Below are positions 1 to 7,056 of a stretch of DNA of 16,436 nt, piece after piece. How positions within the stretch are numbered: the stretch's first letter is position 1; every line of letters starts with the position of its first letter. Where the stretch lies: assembly GCA_938091715.1 (NCBI GenBank), contig CALKMT010000128.1, positions 1 through 16,436 on the forward strand, written 5' to 3'. This stretch comes from an uncultured Litorivicinus sp. (GTDB lineage: Bacteria; Pseudomonadota; Gammaproteobacteria; Pseudomonadales; Litorivicinaceae). Both the position numbers and the translations under genes were made by a program. The notes under the pieces are model-generated. The model did not search any database. It was not told the DNA's origin and was given only the letters and a program-made list of their open reading frames with translations.

Positions 1-2
1 GC

Positions 3-527
3 GGCGACGGCCAGCTAATGTCGCACCTGCAGGCCAAGGGCTGTCGCGGATATGGTCTGGAAATCGACAAAGCCTGCATTGTCCAAGCCATTGCCCAAGG
101 CGTCAGCGTGATTGAGCAAGACCTGGATGACGGTCTGGCCAATTTTGAGGACCGATCCATGGACATGGTGATCATGACCCAGGCTTTACAAGCCACTCGC
201 CGACCCGACTTGGCCCTGGCCGAGATGCTCCGGGTGGGCCGCGAGGCCATCATCACCTTCCCTAACTTTGCGCACATCAGCCACCGCGTTCAATTGGGGC
301 TGCTAGGGCGCATGCCGGTCTCGAAATCCCTGCCCTATCAGTGGTTCGACACCCCCAACATTCACCTGTCGACCTTTTATGACTTTGAACAACTTTGCAT
401 TGCGCAAAACGCCACCATCATAGAACGGCAGGTGGTCAGTCAATCCCAACTGGCCGGGCGTATTGCCTCGCTGTGGCCAAACTTATTGGGTGAATTGGCG
501 CTGTATCGCGTCCGAGGACAGCAATGA
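3..527 (+). CDS. metW: MetW methyltransferase-like protein, 5' end outside window
   Basis: MetW is a class I SAM-methyltransferase-fold protein that in proteobacteria is paired with homoserine acetyltransferase (MetX) in methionine synthesis. The window opens inside the gene: the frame stays open to base 3 and encodes Gly-Asp-Gly-Gln-Leu before the first Met at 18. This matches the end of the glycine-rich SAM motif (CGDG), so the ATG at 18 is internal and the true start lies upstream. Visible MetW features are the GYGLEID strand after the SAM loop, ITFPNFAH in the middle, and the family-typical block WFDTPNIHLSTFYDF near codons 113-127 counted from that Met. It overlaps the next gene by ATGA (524-527). 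metX would be expected just upstream. Family assignment is secure; the gene is partial. Confidence 0.95.
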   Translation, partial: GDGQLMSHLQAKGCRGYGLEIDKACIVQAIAQGVSVIEQDLDDGLANFEDRSMDMVIMTQALQATRRPDLALAEMLRVGREAIITFPNFAHISHRVQLGLLGRMPVSKSLPYQWFDTPNIHLSTFYDFEQLCIAQNATIIERQVVSQSQLAGRIASLWPNLLGELALYRVRGQQ

Positions 528-973
528 AATTACCAAGCCTTAGCAGCATTTTCTTTCTTGTGGGCGTGCTCTTGGCAGGACCGGCCCTGGCCACGGATGA
601 AGTGTTTACCTCCGGTCCCTTCGAAGTTCGAGTGACCCCCTTTCCGTCGACTTTTTTGACGCCCGAGCTGGCCAAAAAATATGGCCTACCCCGGTCTGAA
701 ACTCAGGCCGTGTTAAACCTGTCGGTATACGACACCCGTATCGAGGCGGTGGTGAAGACCGTGCCGGCCCAACTGACCGGACAGCACCGGAACCTGATCG
801 GCCAGGCCTTTGGCCTGGAGTTCCAAACCATCGACGAGGGCGAGGCCATTTATTACGTGGCCCCATTTCGAATCAGCGACGAAGAAATCATGACCTTTGA
901 AATCGAAGCCCTGCCCGAGGGCGCTCGATTCCCAGTCAACGTGCGGTTTAATCAAAAGTTCTACCGTCAATGA
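524..973 (+). CDS. Secreted DUF4426 domain protein
   Basis: This 149-residue protein has a clear Sec signal peptide: a Lys near the N-terminus, a hydrophobic core around residues 8-17, and an AxA-type site (GPALA, cleavage after about residue 23). The mature part is about 126 residues, beta-rich and without cysteines, ending VRFNQKFYRQ. The length, the ending and the position between metW and rdgB fit the DUF4426 family (PF14467), whose function is unknown. It is probably periplasmic. The start is well supported: GAGGA lies 5 nt before the ATG, and the start overlaps the metW stop (ATGA). Its own stop overlaps the rdgB start in the same way, so the genes are likely translationally coupled. 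No catalytic motif is visible. Confidence 0.85.
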   Translation: MKLPSLSSIFFLVGVLLAGPALATDEVFTSGPFEVRVTPFPSTFLTPELAKKYGLPRSETQAVLNLSVYDTRIEAVVKTVPAQLTGQHRNLIGQAFGLEFQTIDEGEAIYYVAPFRISDEEIMTFEIEALPEGARFPVNVRFNQKFYRQ

Positions 974-1548
974 CCACCTGGGTGCTGGCCAGCGAAAACG
1001 CTGGCAAGGTCGCGGAGTTCAACCACCTGTTGAGTGAGTTAGGCATTCATGTTCGCTCAATGGGCGAGTTTGGACTGACGGGCGCCGAGGAAACTGGCGA
1101 GAGTTTTGTTGAGAACGCTCTGCTCAAAGCCCGCCACGTTGCTCGAGCCACCGGATTGCCTGCCTTGGCCGACGACTCTGGGTTGGCGGTTGACGCCCTC
1201 GGCGGTGCGCCGGGCATTTATTCGGCCCGCTATGCCGGCGCCCACGGGGACGACGTCGCCAACTACCAAAAGCTCTTGGCCGACCTGGCAGATGCTCAGA
1301 GCCGAGCTGCTCAATTCGTCTGTGCGTTGGCCCTAGTGCGCTCGGCCAACGATCCGTTACCGCTGATCGCCATGGGCCTGTGGCATGGCACCATTCTGCA
1401 ACAACCGGCAGGCACCAACGGCTTTGGCTACGATCCGGTATTTCAACCCAATGGCAGCGCCCTGAGCGCCGCGCAAATGGCGCCCCAGGACAAGGCAGCC
1501 GTCAGTCATCGGGGTCTGGCGTTGCAGGAATTGCGCCGTCAATTGTGA
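970..1548 (+). CDS. rdgB: dITP/XTP pyrophosphatase (RdgB/HAM1 family)
   Basis: RdgB hydrolyses dITP, dXTP and ITP to monophosphates plus pyrophosphate, keeping deaminated purines out of DNA and RNA. At 192 residues it has normal family length. Motifs run in order: SENAGK (8-13, the Ser/Thr-x-x-x-x-Lys nucleotide-binding strand start), ETGESFVENALLKA (41-54), ADDSGL (67-72, with the catalytic and metal Asp pair), GAPGIYSARYAG (79-90), GFGYDPVF (151-158, base recognition) and SHRG (179-182). The start overlaps the stop of the DUF4426 gene (ATGA, 970-973). The stop overlaps the GTG of hemW (GTGA, 1545-1548). The metW-DUF4426-rdgB-hemW order matches Pseudomonas-type genomes. No key residue is missing. 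Confidence 0.97.
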   Translation: MTTWVLASENAGKVAEFNHLLSELGIHVRSMGEFGLTGAEETGESFVENALLKARHVARATGLPALADDSGLAVDALGGAPGIYSARYAGAHGDDVANYQKLLADLADAQSRAAQFVCALALVRSANDPLPLIAMGLWHGTILQQPAGTNGFGYDPVFQPNGSALSAAQMAPQDKAAVSHRGLALQELRRQL

Positions 1549-2654
1549 GCGCGGTATATGTCCACCTCCCCTGGTGCGAGCAAAAGTGCCCCTATTGCGA
1601 CTTTAACTCCCACGTCCGAGAGCAGCGATCAGAGGCAGACTACGTCCGCGCTGTGATCAATGACTTGGCCGTGGACGCCGAATTTGTGCACCACCCGGTG
1701 ACTACAATTTTTTTCGGTGGCGGCACGCCATCCTTGTTCGCACCGGACTCGATCGAGAAAATTCTGCAGGGCATCGATCAAAAAATCGGCATTGCCCATG
1801 ACGCCGAAATCACCCTAGAGGCCAATCCCGGCAGCGCCGAGCAGGCCAAGTTCGCAGGCTTTAAAGCCGCGGGGGTCAACCGTTTGTCCATTGGCGTTCA
1901 GTCGTTCAACGACGAGCATCTGCAAATCCTTGGCCGTATTCATGACGCCGAGCACGCCCATCAGGCCGTGGCTAAGGCCAAAGCCGCCGGGTTTGACCGG
2001 ATCAACGTCGACTTGATGCACGGACTGCCCCATCAGAGCGTGGCCCAGGCCCAGGATGACTTGCATCAGGCCCTGGGCTTAGATTGCGAGCACCTGTCCT
2101 GGTACCAACTGACCCTGGAACCCAACACCGCCTTTTATAAGCACCCACCCCCGCTTCCCGCCGAGGACACCCTGGCCGACATCCAAGAGGCTGGGCAGCA
2201 GTTATTAAATCAACAGGGATTTCAGGCCTACGAAGTCAGTGCCTGGAGCCAAGCCGGCGCCGAATGCCGGCACAACGAAAACTATTGGAAATTCGGAGAT
2301 TACCTGGGCATTGGCGCGGGGGCACACGGAAAAATCACCCATCAAGGGCGCATCCTGCGCAGCCAAAAAACCCGTATGCCAGACAGCTATCTGGCCCACT
2401 ACGCCACCGGCGCGCCGCATCGGTTTTCCACCGTGGACCGGGATCAACTGCCGTTTGAATTTATGTTGAATCAGTTGCGCCTGCGCCGCGGTTGCGACGA
2501 GGATCACTTTGAAGCGGCCACGGGTCTTGCGATACAGACGATTGCGCCGGCCCTGAAGCTGGCTCGCCAACGCGGCCTGATGGAGCCTGCGCGCTTGCAG
2601 GCCACCGCGTTGGGTTGGCGCTATTTAAACGATCTGGTGGAACATTTCCTATAG
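1545..2654 (+). CDS. hemW: HemW, radical-SAM haem chaperone-like protein
   Basis: HemW was formerly called an oxygen-independent coproporphyrinogen III oxidase-like protein; it binds a 4Fe-4S cluster, SAM and haem and is thought to insert haem into respiratory enzymes. With a GTG start at 1545 it has 369 residues and begins MSAVYVHLPW. The radical-SAM motif is CEQKCPYC (C11, C15, C18). GGGTPSLF and EANPGS follow, and the HemW-type HNENYW with GDYLGIGAGAHG lies in the C-terminal half. The frame stays open upstream to 1380, but that part overlaps rdgB and resembles nothing. The GTG at 1545 places the protein start as in E. coli HemW and gives a GTGA overlap with the rdgB stop. The 3' end converges on trmB and shares its stop codon bases. 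Confidence 0.95.
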   Translation: MSAVYVHLPWCEQKCPYCDFNSHVREQRSEADYVRAVINDLAVDAEFVHHPVTTIFFGGGTPSLFAPDSIEKILQGIDQKIGIAHDAEITLEANPGSAEQAKFAGFKAAGVNRLSIGVQSFNDEHLQILGRIHDAEHAHQAVAKAKAAGFDRINVDLMHGLPHQSVAQAQDDLHQALGLDCEHLSWYQLTLEPNTAFYKHPPPLPAEDTLADIQEAGQQLLNQQGFQAYEVSAWSQAGAECRHNENYWKFGDYLGIGAGAHGKITHQGRILRSQKTRMPDSYLAHYATGAPHRFSTVDRDQLPFEFMLNQLRLRRGCDEDHFEAATGLAIQTIAPALKLARQRGLMEPARLQATALGWRYLNDLVEHFL

Positions 2655-3308
2655 CGCGCGATAAACCAGGTCCCAAACACCGTGCCCTAGTTTTTCGCCG
2701 CGGGTCTGGAACTTGGTGACCGGACGCCAGTCCGGCTTAGAGCGGTCGCCCCCTCGGGCGTCTTCAAACTCGGGACATCCCGCCATCACCTCTTGCATGT
2801 GCTCGGCATACGGCGCCCAGTCCGTCGCCATGTGAAACACACCGCCGGGGGACAATTTCTGGTGCACCAAGGCCACAAAGTCCGCCTGCACAATACGCCG
2901 CTTGTGGTGGCGTTTCTTGTGCCACGGATCGGGAAAGTAAAGCTGAAAACGGTCCACGGAACCCGCTGGGATGCACTGGTTCAGGACCTCGATGCCGTCC
3001 TCTTGATAGACGGTTAAGTTATCCACTCCGGCCTCGGCTGCTTGGGACAGCAGGCGGCCAACCCCCGGGGGATGCACTTCGATGCCAACGAAGTTTTTTT
3101 CAGGTTCGGCCTGGCACTGTTGCAACAACGATGCCCCCATCCCAAACCCCAACTCCACCACCACGGGACTGGGTAGATTCAGTGGACCCTGCTCCAGAGC
3201 GCGGCCATAAATAGGCCACTGGGCTTCCATCGCCTTCTGCTGCCCCTCGGTCATGCGCCCGGCGCGCAAAACAAACGATCGAATACGACGGTGTACCGGC
3301 TCAGTCAT
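2649..3308 (-). CDS. trmB: tRNA (guanine-46-N7)-methyltransferase
   Basis: TrmB uses SAM to form m7G46 in the variable loop of many tRNAs. The 219-residue protein carries the SAM-binding segment VVELGFGMGASLL (about 49-61), FVGIEVHPPGVGRL, and the family signature FPDPWHKKRHHKRR near the middle with its catalytic Asp. The C-terminal part holds TKFQTRGEKLGHGVWDLVY, the conserved TKxExRG-type block. AAGGAG lies 6 nt before the ATG and fixes the start. The gene has almost no room for its own promoter, since the rpoH terminator T-tract ends exactly at the ribosome binding site. Expression probably depends on read-through or on a promoter inside rpoH. The stop overlaps hemW on the other strand by 6 nt. 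Confidence 0.97.
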   Translation of the reverse strand: MTEPVHRRIRSFVLRAGRMTEGQQKAMEAQWPIYGRALEQGPLNLPSPVVVELGFGMGASLLQQCQAEPEKNFVGIEVHPPGVGRLLSQAAEAGVDNLTVYQEDGIEVLNQCIPAGSVDRFQLYFPDPWHKKRHHKRRIVQADFVALVHQKLSPGGVFHMATDWAPYAEHMQEVMAGCPEFEDARGGDRSKPDWRPVTKFQTRGEKLGHGVWDLVYRAL

Positions 3309-3314
3309 TGAGCA

Positions 3315-3320
3315 CTCCTT
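3315..3320 (-). promoter_or_regulatory. Ribosome binding site of trmB
   Basis: AAGGAG on the minus strand, 6 nt before the trmB ATG. It is immediately adjacent to the T-tract of the rpoH terminator, with no base between them. Confidence 0.85.
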
Positions 3321-3350
3321 ACAAACAAAAACCGGCGCCTAAGCGCCGGT
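3321..3350 (-). terminator. Rho-independent terminator after rpoH
   Basis: Read on the minus strand this is a perfect 8-bp stem, ACCGGCGC / GCGCCGGT, with a TTAG tetraloop, followed by TTTTTGTTTGT. It begins about 20 nt beyond the rpoH stop. The T-tract exists only on the minus strand, so it is directional. It probably ends most rpoH transcripts while leaving some read-through for trmB. Confidence 0.9.
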
Positions 3351-3370
3351 GTGTTGGGTCTAGCCCAGAC

Positions 3371-4240
3371 TCAGGCCTCGAGAAATTCCTCGCCCATGGC
3401 GTCACGGATTTTCTTCATGGCGTTCTTTTCTAACTGACGGATCCGCTCGGCACTAACGCCGTACTTGTCCGCCAGCTCGTGCAATGTGGACTTTTGGTCC
3501 AGCAACCAGCGCTGGGTAATGATGTCCTGACTGCGATCGTCCAAATTGCGCAGGGCTGAATGCAACGCCCCTCGACTTTCGGTTTCACGGGTCTTGGCCA
3601 TCACAACTCGAGCGGGGTCGGCACCCCGGTCCTCTAGGTACTGCGCCGGCGCCAAGCTAGGGCCTTCGTCATCGTCATCGTAGCCGTCAAACGACATGTC
3701 GATGCTGGTCAGACGACCTTCCATCTGACGAACCACTTCGGGAGTAACCCCCAGCTCCTCGGCCACCGAGTTAACTTCGGCCGCGGTGAACCAGGCCAGT
3801 TTTTTCTTTTGGCCACGCAGATTAAAGAACATCTTGCGCTGGGACTTGGTGGTCGCGACCTTGACGATGCGCCAGTTGCGCAGAATGTACTCGTGCATCT
3901 CGGCCTTGATCCAATGCACCGCAAAGGACACCAGACGAACGCCCATCTCGGGGTTGAAGCGTCGCACGGCCTTCATCAAGCCGACGTTACCTTCTTGGAT
4001 CAAATCCGCCTGGGGCAAGCCATAACCAGAGTAAGAACGGGCGATATGGACGACAAAACGCAAGTGGGACATCACCAGCTGACGGGCAGCCTCGACGTCT
4101 TCTTCGTAATACAGGCGTTCGGCCAGCGCACGTTCTTCGTCCGCCGTCAAAATCGAAATCGCGCTGCAAGAGCTGATGTACGCGTCCAGGTTTTGACCCG
4201 GAACCATACTGTTAATCGGTGCTACTACTTTATTTGTCAT
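3371..4240 (-). CDS. rpoH: Heat-shock sigma factor sigma-32
   Basis: RpoH directs RNA polymerase to heat-shock promoters (chaperones and proteases). At 289 residues it is close to the E. coli length of 284. Region 2 is nearly invariant (SHLRFVVHIARSYSGYGLPQ at 58-77, then LIQEGNVGLMKAVRRFNPE). The RpoH box QRKMFFNLR (134-142), which distinguishes sigma-32 from other group 3 factors and takes part in core binding and stability control, is present. Region 4.2 has the helix-turn-helix LADKYGVSAERIRQLEKNAMKK-like block near the C-terminus. The ATG is preceded by GAGG about 7 nt away. A good sigma-70 promoter lies about 50 nt upstream and an intrinsic terminator follows, so this looks like an independent unit although it lies downstream of ftsX on the same strand. 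Confidence 0.98.
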   Translation of the reverse strand: MTNKVVAPINSMVPGQNLDAYISSCSAISILTADEERALAERLYYEEDVEAARQLVMSHLRFVVHIARSYSGYGLPQADLIQEGNVGLMKAVRRFNPEMGVRLVSFAVHWIKAEMHEYILRNWRIVKVATTKSQRKMFFNLRGQKKKLAWFTAAEVNSVAEELGVTPEVVRQMEGRLTSIDMSFDGYDDDDEGPSLAPAQYLEDRGADPARVVMAKTRETESRGALHSALRNLDDRSQDIITQRWLLDQKSTLHELADKYGVSAERIRQLEKNAMKKIRDAMGEEFLEA

Positions 4241-4292
4241 AGGATCCTCGAAACGATGACCCTCGATCCATGAGGAGTGGTTTGGAATTCAC

Positions 4293-4320
4293 ATTATATC
4301 GACTTTGGAACCAATCACAA
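4293..4320 (-). promoter_or_regulatory. Sigma-70 promoter of rpoH
   Basis: On the minus strand, TTGTGA, a 16-nt spacer and a perfect TATAAT. Transcription would start near 4286, giving a leader of about 45 nt before the rpoH ATG. It lies in the 98-nt ftsX-rpoH gap. I see no other equally good promoter in the gap. Confidence 0.7.
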
Positions 4321-4339
4321 AGTTCCGTACATTTCTTAA

Positions 4340-5257
4340 CTAGGTCCAGGCCACCGATGGGACTCGGGCGGCAATCCTAGCGCCTAGGGCACCCAGCAGG
4401 GTTCCCGCCAGCACCGGCAACAGCAAATCCAGCGGTGTCGCCCCGACCCACGCCTCGGATTCGCCGTACAGGGTAATCAAGCGGCTCAAAGGTGCCGCGA
4501 CCAATATTGCCCCGAACCAAACAAAGCCCGCCGCCAATACCCCGCCTGCGGCACCCTGAATCAAGCCCATGTATACAAACGGACGGCGCGCATAGCGCTG
4601 GGTCCCACCCACCAAATCAACCAGGGCCAACTCGGCTCGGGCGCGGGTCACCTCGATGCGGGTCGCCCCAGTGACCACCAAAACGATGGCCGCCAACACC
4701 ATAAACGCCAGCACCAGTACCAGCCGCTGACCCAGCACCAAGGCGTTACGCATCTCGTTACTGAGTCCCTGGTCAATTCGTACAAAATCCACTCGCGGAT
4801 CGCCCTCCAGGGCGAGCGACAAGGCTTGCATGGCCTCGGACTGGGGCAGGGCATCGATGGCCAATCGAACCACGTCTGGCAGCGGATTGGACTCAAAGGC
4901 CCCGACTAGATCACCCAGCCCGGCTAACTGTGACAGCGCCTCAAGGCCCTGGTTGCGGCCGACCACCTCAACCGTCAGCACCTCATCGCGCATCAGCAAA
5001 TTATCGGCCAAGGCGGTCAAATCCGACTCGCTGATGTCCTGGCGCACAAACACCGACAGCCCAGGGGTGGTAATTTCAACGGGTAGCATCACATCCAGCC
5101 CACGCAGGGCCACCCAGGCCACTCCAGGCAGGGCCAGCATCAGAGCCATGACCAGCACACCCACACTGTGGCGTACCGGATCATGACGCAGTCGGCGCGT
5201 GGCCTCTTTGATGGCCTCGGCGTGGGCGATCGGCCCACCGTGCAGTTGTTTACTCAT
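4340..5257 (-). CDS. ftsX: Cell division protein FtsX (ABC-type permease)
   Basis: FtsX is the inner-membrane partner of FtsE. The complex sits at the divisome and activates septal peptidoglycan hydrolases through periplasmic partners (EnvC-type in enterics). The 305-residue protein has the expected topology: a cytoplasmic N-terminus, TM1 at about 31-51, a periplasmic domain at about 55-175, then TM2 (177-197), TM3 (229-255) and TM4 (275-297). The extracellular domain contains the FtsX-typical NPLP motif (124-127). The RARAELALVDLVGGTQRY stretch (205-222) after TM2 is the cytoplasmic coupling loop that contacts FtsE. The start overlaps the ftsE stop by ATGA (5254-5257), with GAGAG upstream of the ATG. 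This is a normal family member and the last gene of ftsYEX. Confidence 0.97.
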   Translation of the reverse strand: MSKQLHGGPIAHAEAIKEATRRLRHDPVRHSVGVLVMALMLALPGVAWVALRGLDVMLPVEITTPGLSVFVRQDISESDLTALADNLLMRDEVLTVEVVGRNQGLEALSQLAGLGDLVGAFESNPLPDVVRLAIDALPQSEAMQALSLALEGDPRVDFVRIDQGLSNEMRNALVLGQRLVLVLAFMVLAAIVLVVTGATRIEVTRARAELALVDLVGGTQRYARRPFVYMGLIQGAAGGVLAAGFVWFGAILVAAPLSRLITLYGESEAWVGATPLDLLLPVLAGTLLGALGARIAARVPSVAWT

Positions 5258-5913
5258 CGGCCACTCTCGACCAAGCGCCCTTGATCCAGGCGCAACACAC
5301 GAAATGGCTGGGCCTCGACCAAGGCCTGTTCGTGGGTGGCAATCAATACCGTGACGCCGTGATTTCGAAACTGAGTGAAGAGCTTCATGATCTTTTTCGA
5401 CAGCTCGGGGTCCAGGTTACCCGTCGGTTCGTCCGCCAACAAAAGGGCAGGCTTGTGCACCACCGCCCGAGCAATCCCAACTCGCTGGCGTTGTCCGCTG
5501 GATAACTCGCCGGGCAAGGCGCCGTTTAAGTGGCTCAATTCGACTTGATCCAAGGCCGCTTTGACTCGGCCGGGTATGACCTTGCGATCAAAGCCGGCGG
5601 CCCGCAGGGGCAAGGCCACATTGTCGAACACCGACCGGTCGGGCAGCAATTGCGGGTCTTGGAACACCACCCCGACCTTGCGGCGAAACATCGGCAACTG
5701 ATCGGCGCTGAGGCGCCGCAAATCAAAATTGCCAACCATGACTCGGCCCTCACTGGGCGCCTCTAGGCACACCAAGTGACGCAGCAAGGTGGACTTGCCG
5801 GCGCCACTGTGGCCAACCAAAAAGGCCATCTCGGCAGGGTCTAGCGAAAAAGTCACCTCGTCCAGGGCCAAACGTTGGCCGTAGCGTTTGGTGACATTTT
5901 CAAACTGGATCAT
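5254..5913 (-). CDS. ftsE: Cell division ATP-binding protein FtsE
   Basis: FtsE is the ABC ATPase whose cycle drives FtsX and, through it, cell-wall hydrolysis at the septum. The 219 residues carry all ABC elements: Walker A GHSGAGKS (34-41), the Q-loop FQDPQLLPDRSVFDNVALPL (84-103), signature LSSGQ (137-141), Walker B LLLADE (157-162) followed by PTGNLD, and the H-loop His194 in ATHE. DRSVFDNVALPL is typical of FtsE among small ABC ATPases. The ATG overlaps the ftsY stop (ATGA, 5910-5913), with AGGA about 7 nt upstream. It overlaps ftsX downstream in the same way, so all three genes should be cotranscribed and coupled. Confidence 0.97.
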   Translation of the reverse strand: MIQFENVTKRYGQRLALDEVTFSLDPAEMAFLVGHSGAGKSTLLRHLVCLEAPSEGRVMVGNFDLRRLSADQLPMFRRKVGVVFQDPQLLPDRSVFDNVALPLRAAGFDRKVIPGRVKAALDQVELSHLNGALPGELSSGQRQRVGIARAVVHKPALLLADEPTGNLDPELSKKIMKLFTQFRNHGVTVLIATHEQALVEAQPFRVLRLDQGRLVESGR

Positions 5914-7040
5914 GCGTTGTCCTGCTCGAACAAGGCGGCCACAAAGGCCTCGGCGTCGAAGGGTTGCAGATCCGCAATCCCCTCGCCGACGCCGACGTAT
6001 CGGATCGGCAGGCCCATTTGTTCCGCAACCGCAAAGGCTACGCCGCCCTTGGCGGTGCCATCCAACTTGGTTAGCACCAAACCTGTGACGCCTACGGCTT
6101 GGGTAAACAGCTCAGCCTGGCTTAAGGCGTTTTGCCCCGTGCCCGCGTCAAGTACCAACAGCACTTCGTGCGGGGCTTCGGGATCTTGTTTTTTGAGCAC
6201 CCGAACGACTTTGGACAGCTCGTCCATTAAGTGGTCTTTGTTCTGCAAGCGGCCGGCGGTATCGGCCAGCAAGATATCTACCCCTTTGGCTCGGGCACTG
6301 GCCAAGGCGTCAAAGATAACCGAGGCGCTGTCCGCCCCGGTATCCTGGGCAATCACTGGCACCTCGGCCCGCTCGCCCCAGGCTTTTAGCTGCTCGACCG
6401 CTGCCGCACGAAAGGTATCCCCGGCGGCGATGGTGACGCTGCGCCCAGCGGCTTTGTGTTTGGCGGCCAGCTTGCCCAGCGTGGTGGTTTTGCCCGCGCC
6501 ATTAACCCCGACCATCATGACCACTTGGGTGCCCTGGCCCGGGGTCCACTGGCGTTGGGATGGCTGCAGGATCTGGCTTAACTGAGCCCGCAGCTCCGCG
6601 TGGATTTGATCGCCTTTTAGGCCTTTGTCCTTGACCGCTGCACGCAAGCTGGCGATGACTTTTTGGGTCACCGCCATACCCAGATCACTGCTTAGCAAGA
6701 CGTCCTCGATCTCTTCCTCGAGTTCGTCCGTGAATTCGCCCTGCAACAGTTGGCCCAGGCCAGCGAACGCACCCCGGGTGCGTGTCAAACCGCCACTTAA
6801 ACGTTGACGCCACTGGCTGTCCTCGACGGGCTCAGCGGCTTTTGTCGCAACCTGGCCAGGTTCACTGGCCGCAGCAGGCTCGCGCTTGACGGCTGGGACC
6901 GAGGGGGTCGGCTGATCGGCCTGACGAGCCCGCTTGGCAATCCACACCACCAGGCCAATGCCCATCAATACGCCCACCGCATAGGGCGCAAACTCCATCA
7001 AGCTTTGCAACGATTCATTCCCCTTAAATCTGAGCGCCAC
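5910..7040 (-). CDS. ftsY: Signal recognition particle receptor FtsY
   Basis: FtsY is the SRP-receptor GTPase that docks ribosome-SRP complexes at the membrane. The 376 residues comprise an N-terminal hydrophobic segment (about 18-35, followed by KRAR), a short Pro/Ala/Glu linker (about 40-75), the N domain (about 80-165) and the G domain: G1 GVNGAGKT (178-185), DTFR (208-211), DTAGR (260-264), TKLD (324-327) and GVGE (350-353). The acidic A domain is much shorter than that of E. coli. The longest reading uses GTG at 7040, without a clear ribosome binding site. A TTG at 7010, 9 nt after AAGGGG, is the better-supported alternative; an ATG at 6998 lacks a close site. All three keep the hydrophobic segment. 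This is the first gene of ftsYEX. Confidence 0.95.
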   Translation of the reverse strand: MALRFKGNESLQSLMEFAPYAVGVLMGIGLVVWIAKRARQADQPTPSVPAVKREPAAASEPGQVATKAAEPVEDSQWRQRLSGGLTRTRGAFAGLGQLLQGEFTDELEEEIEDVLLSSDLGMAVTQKVIASLRAAVKDKGLKGDQIHAELRAQLSQILQPSQRQWTPGQGTQVVMMVGVNGAGKTTTLGKLAAKHKAAGRSVTIAAGDTFRAAAVEQLKAWGERAEVPVIAQDTGADSASVIFDALASARAKGVDILLADTAGRLQNKDHLMDELSKVVRVLKKQDPEAPHEVLLVLDAGTGQNALSQAELFTQAVGVTGLVLTKLDGTAKGGVAFAVAEQMGLPIRYVGVGEGIADLQPFDAEAFVAALFEQDNA

Positions 7041-7041
7041 A

Positions 7042-7050
7042 TGTTACCAT
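7042..7050 (+). promoter_or_regulatory. Possible extended -10 promoter for the 7057 gene
   Basis: TGTTACCAT matches the extended -10 pattern (TG, one base, then TACCAT), but no good -35 stands upstream. Transcription would begin at about 7056-7058, on the GTG itself, implying a leaderless or nearly leaderless message. Weak evidence. Confidence 0.25.
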
Positions 7051-7056
7051 CGCACC

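Noticed and set aside
1380..1544. 5' extension of hemW (open frame from 1380)
   Set aside because: It lies wholly within rdgB in another frame, and HemW homologues start near the YVHLPW motif. GTG 1545 fits the family and overlaps the rdgB stop.
5875..6585. Open frame of 236 codons on the plus strand opposite ftsY
   Set aside because: The translation is mainly Ser, Ala, Pro and Thr without a motif, and it lies antisense to the conserved FtsY GTPase domain. It has no ribosome binding site or operon partner.
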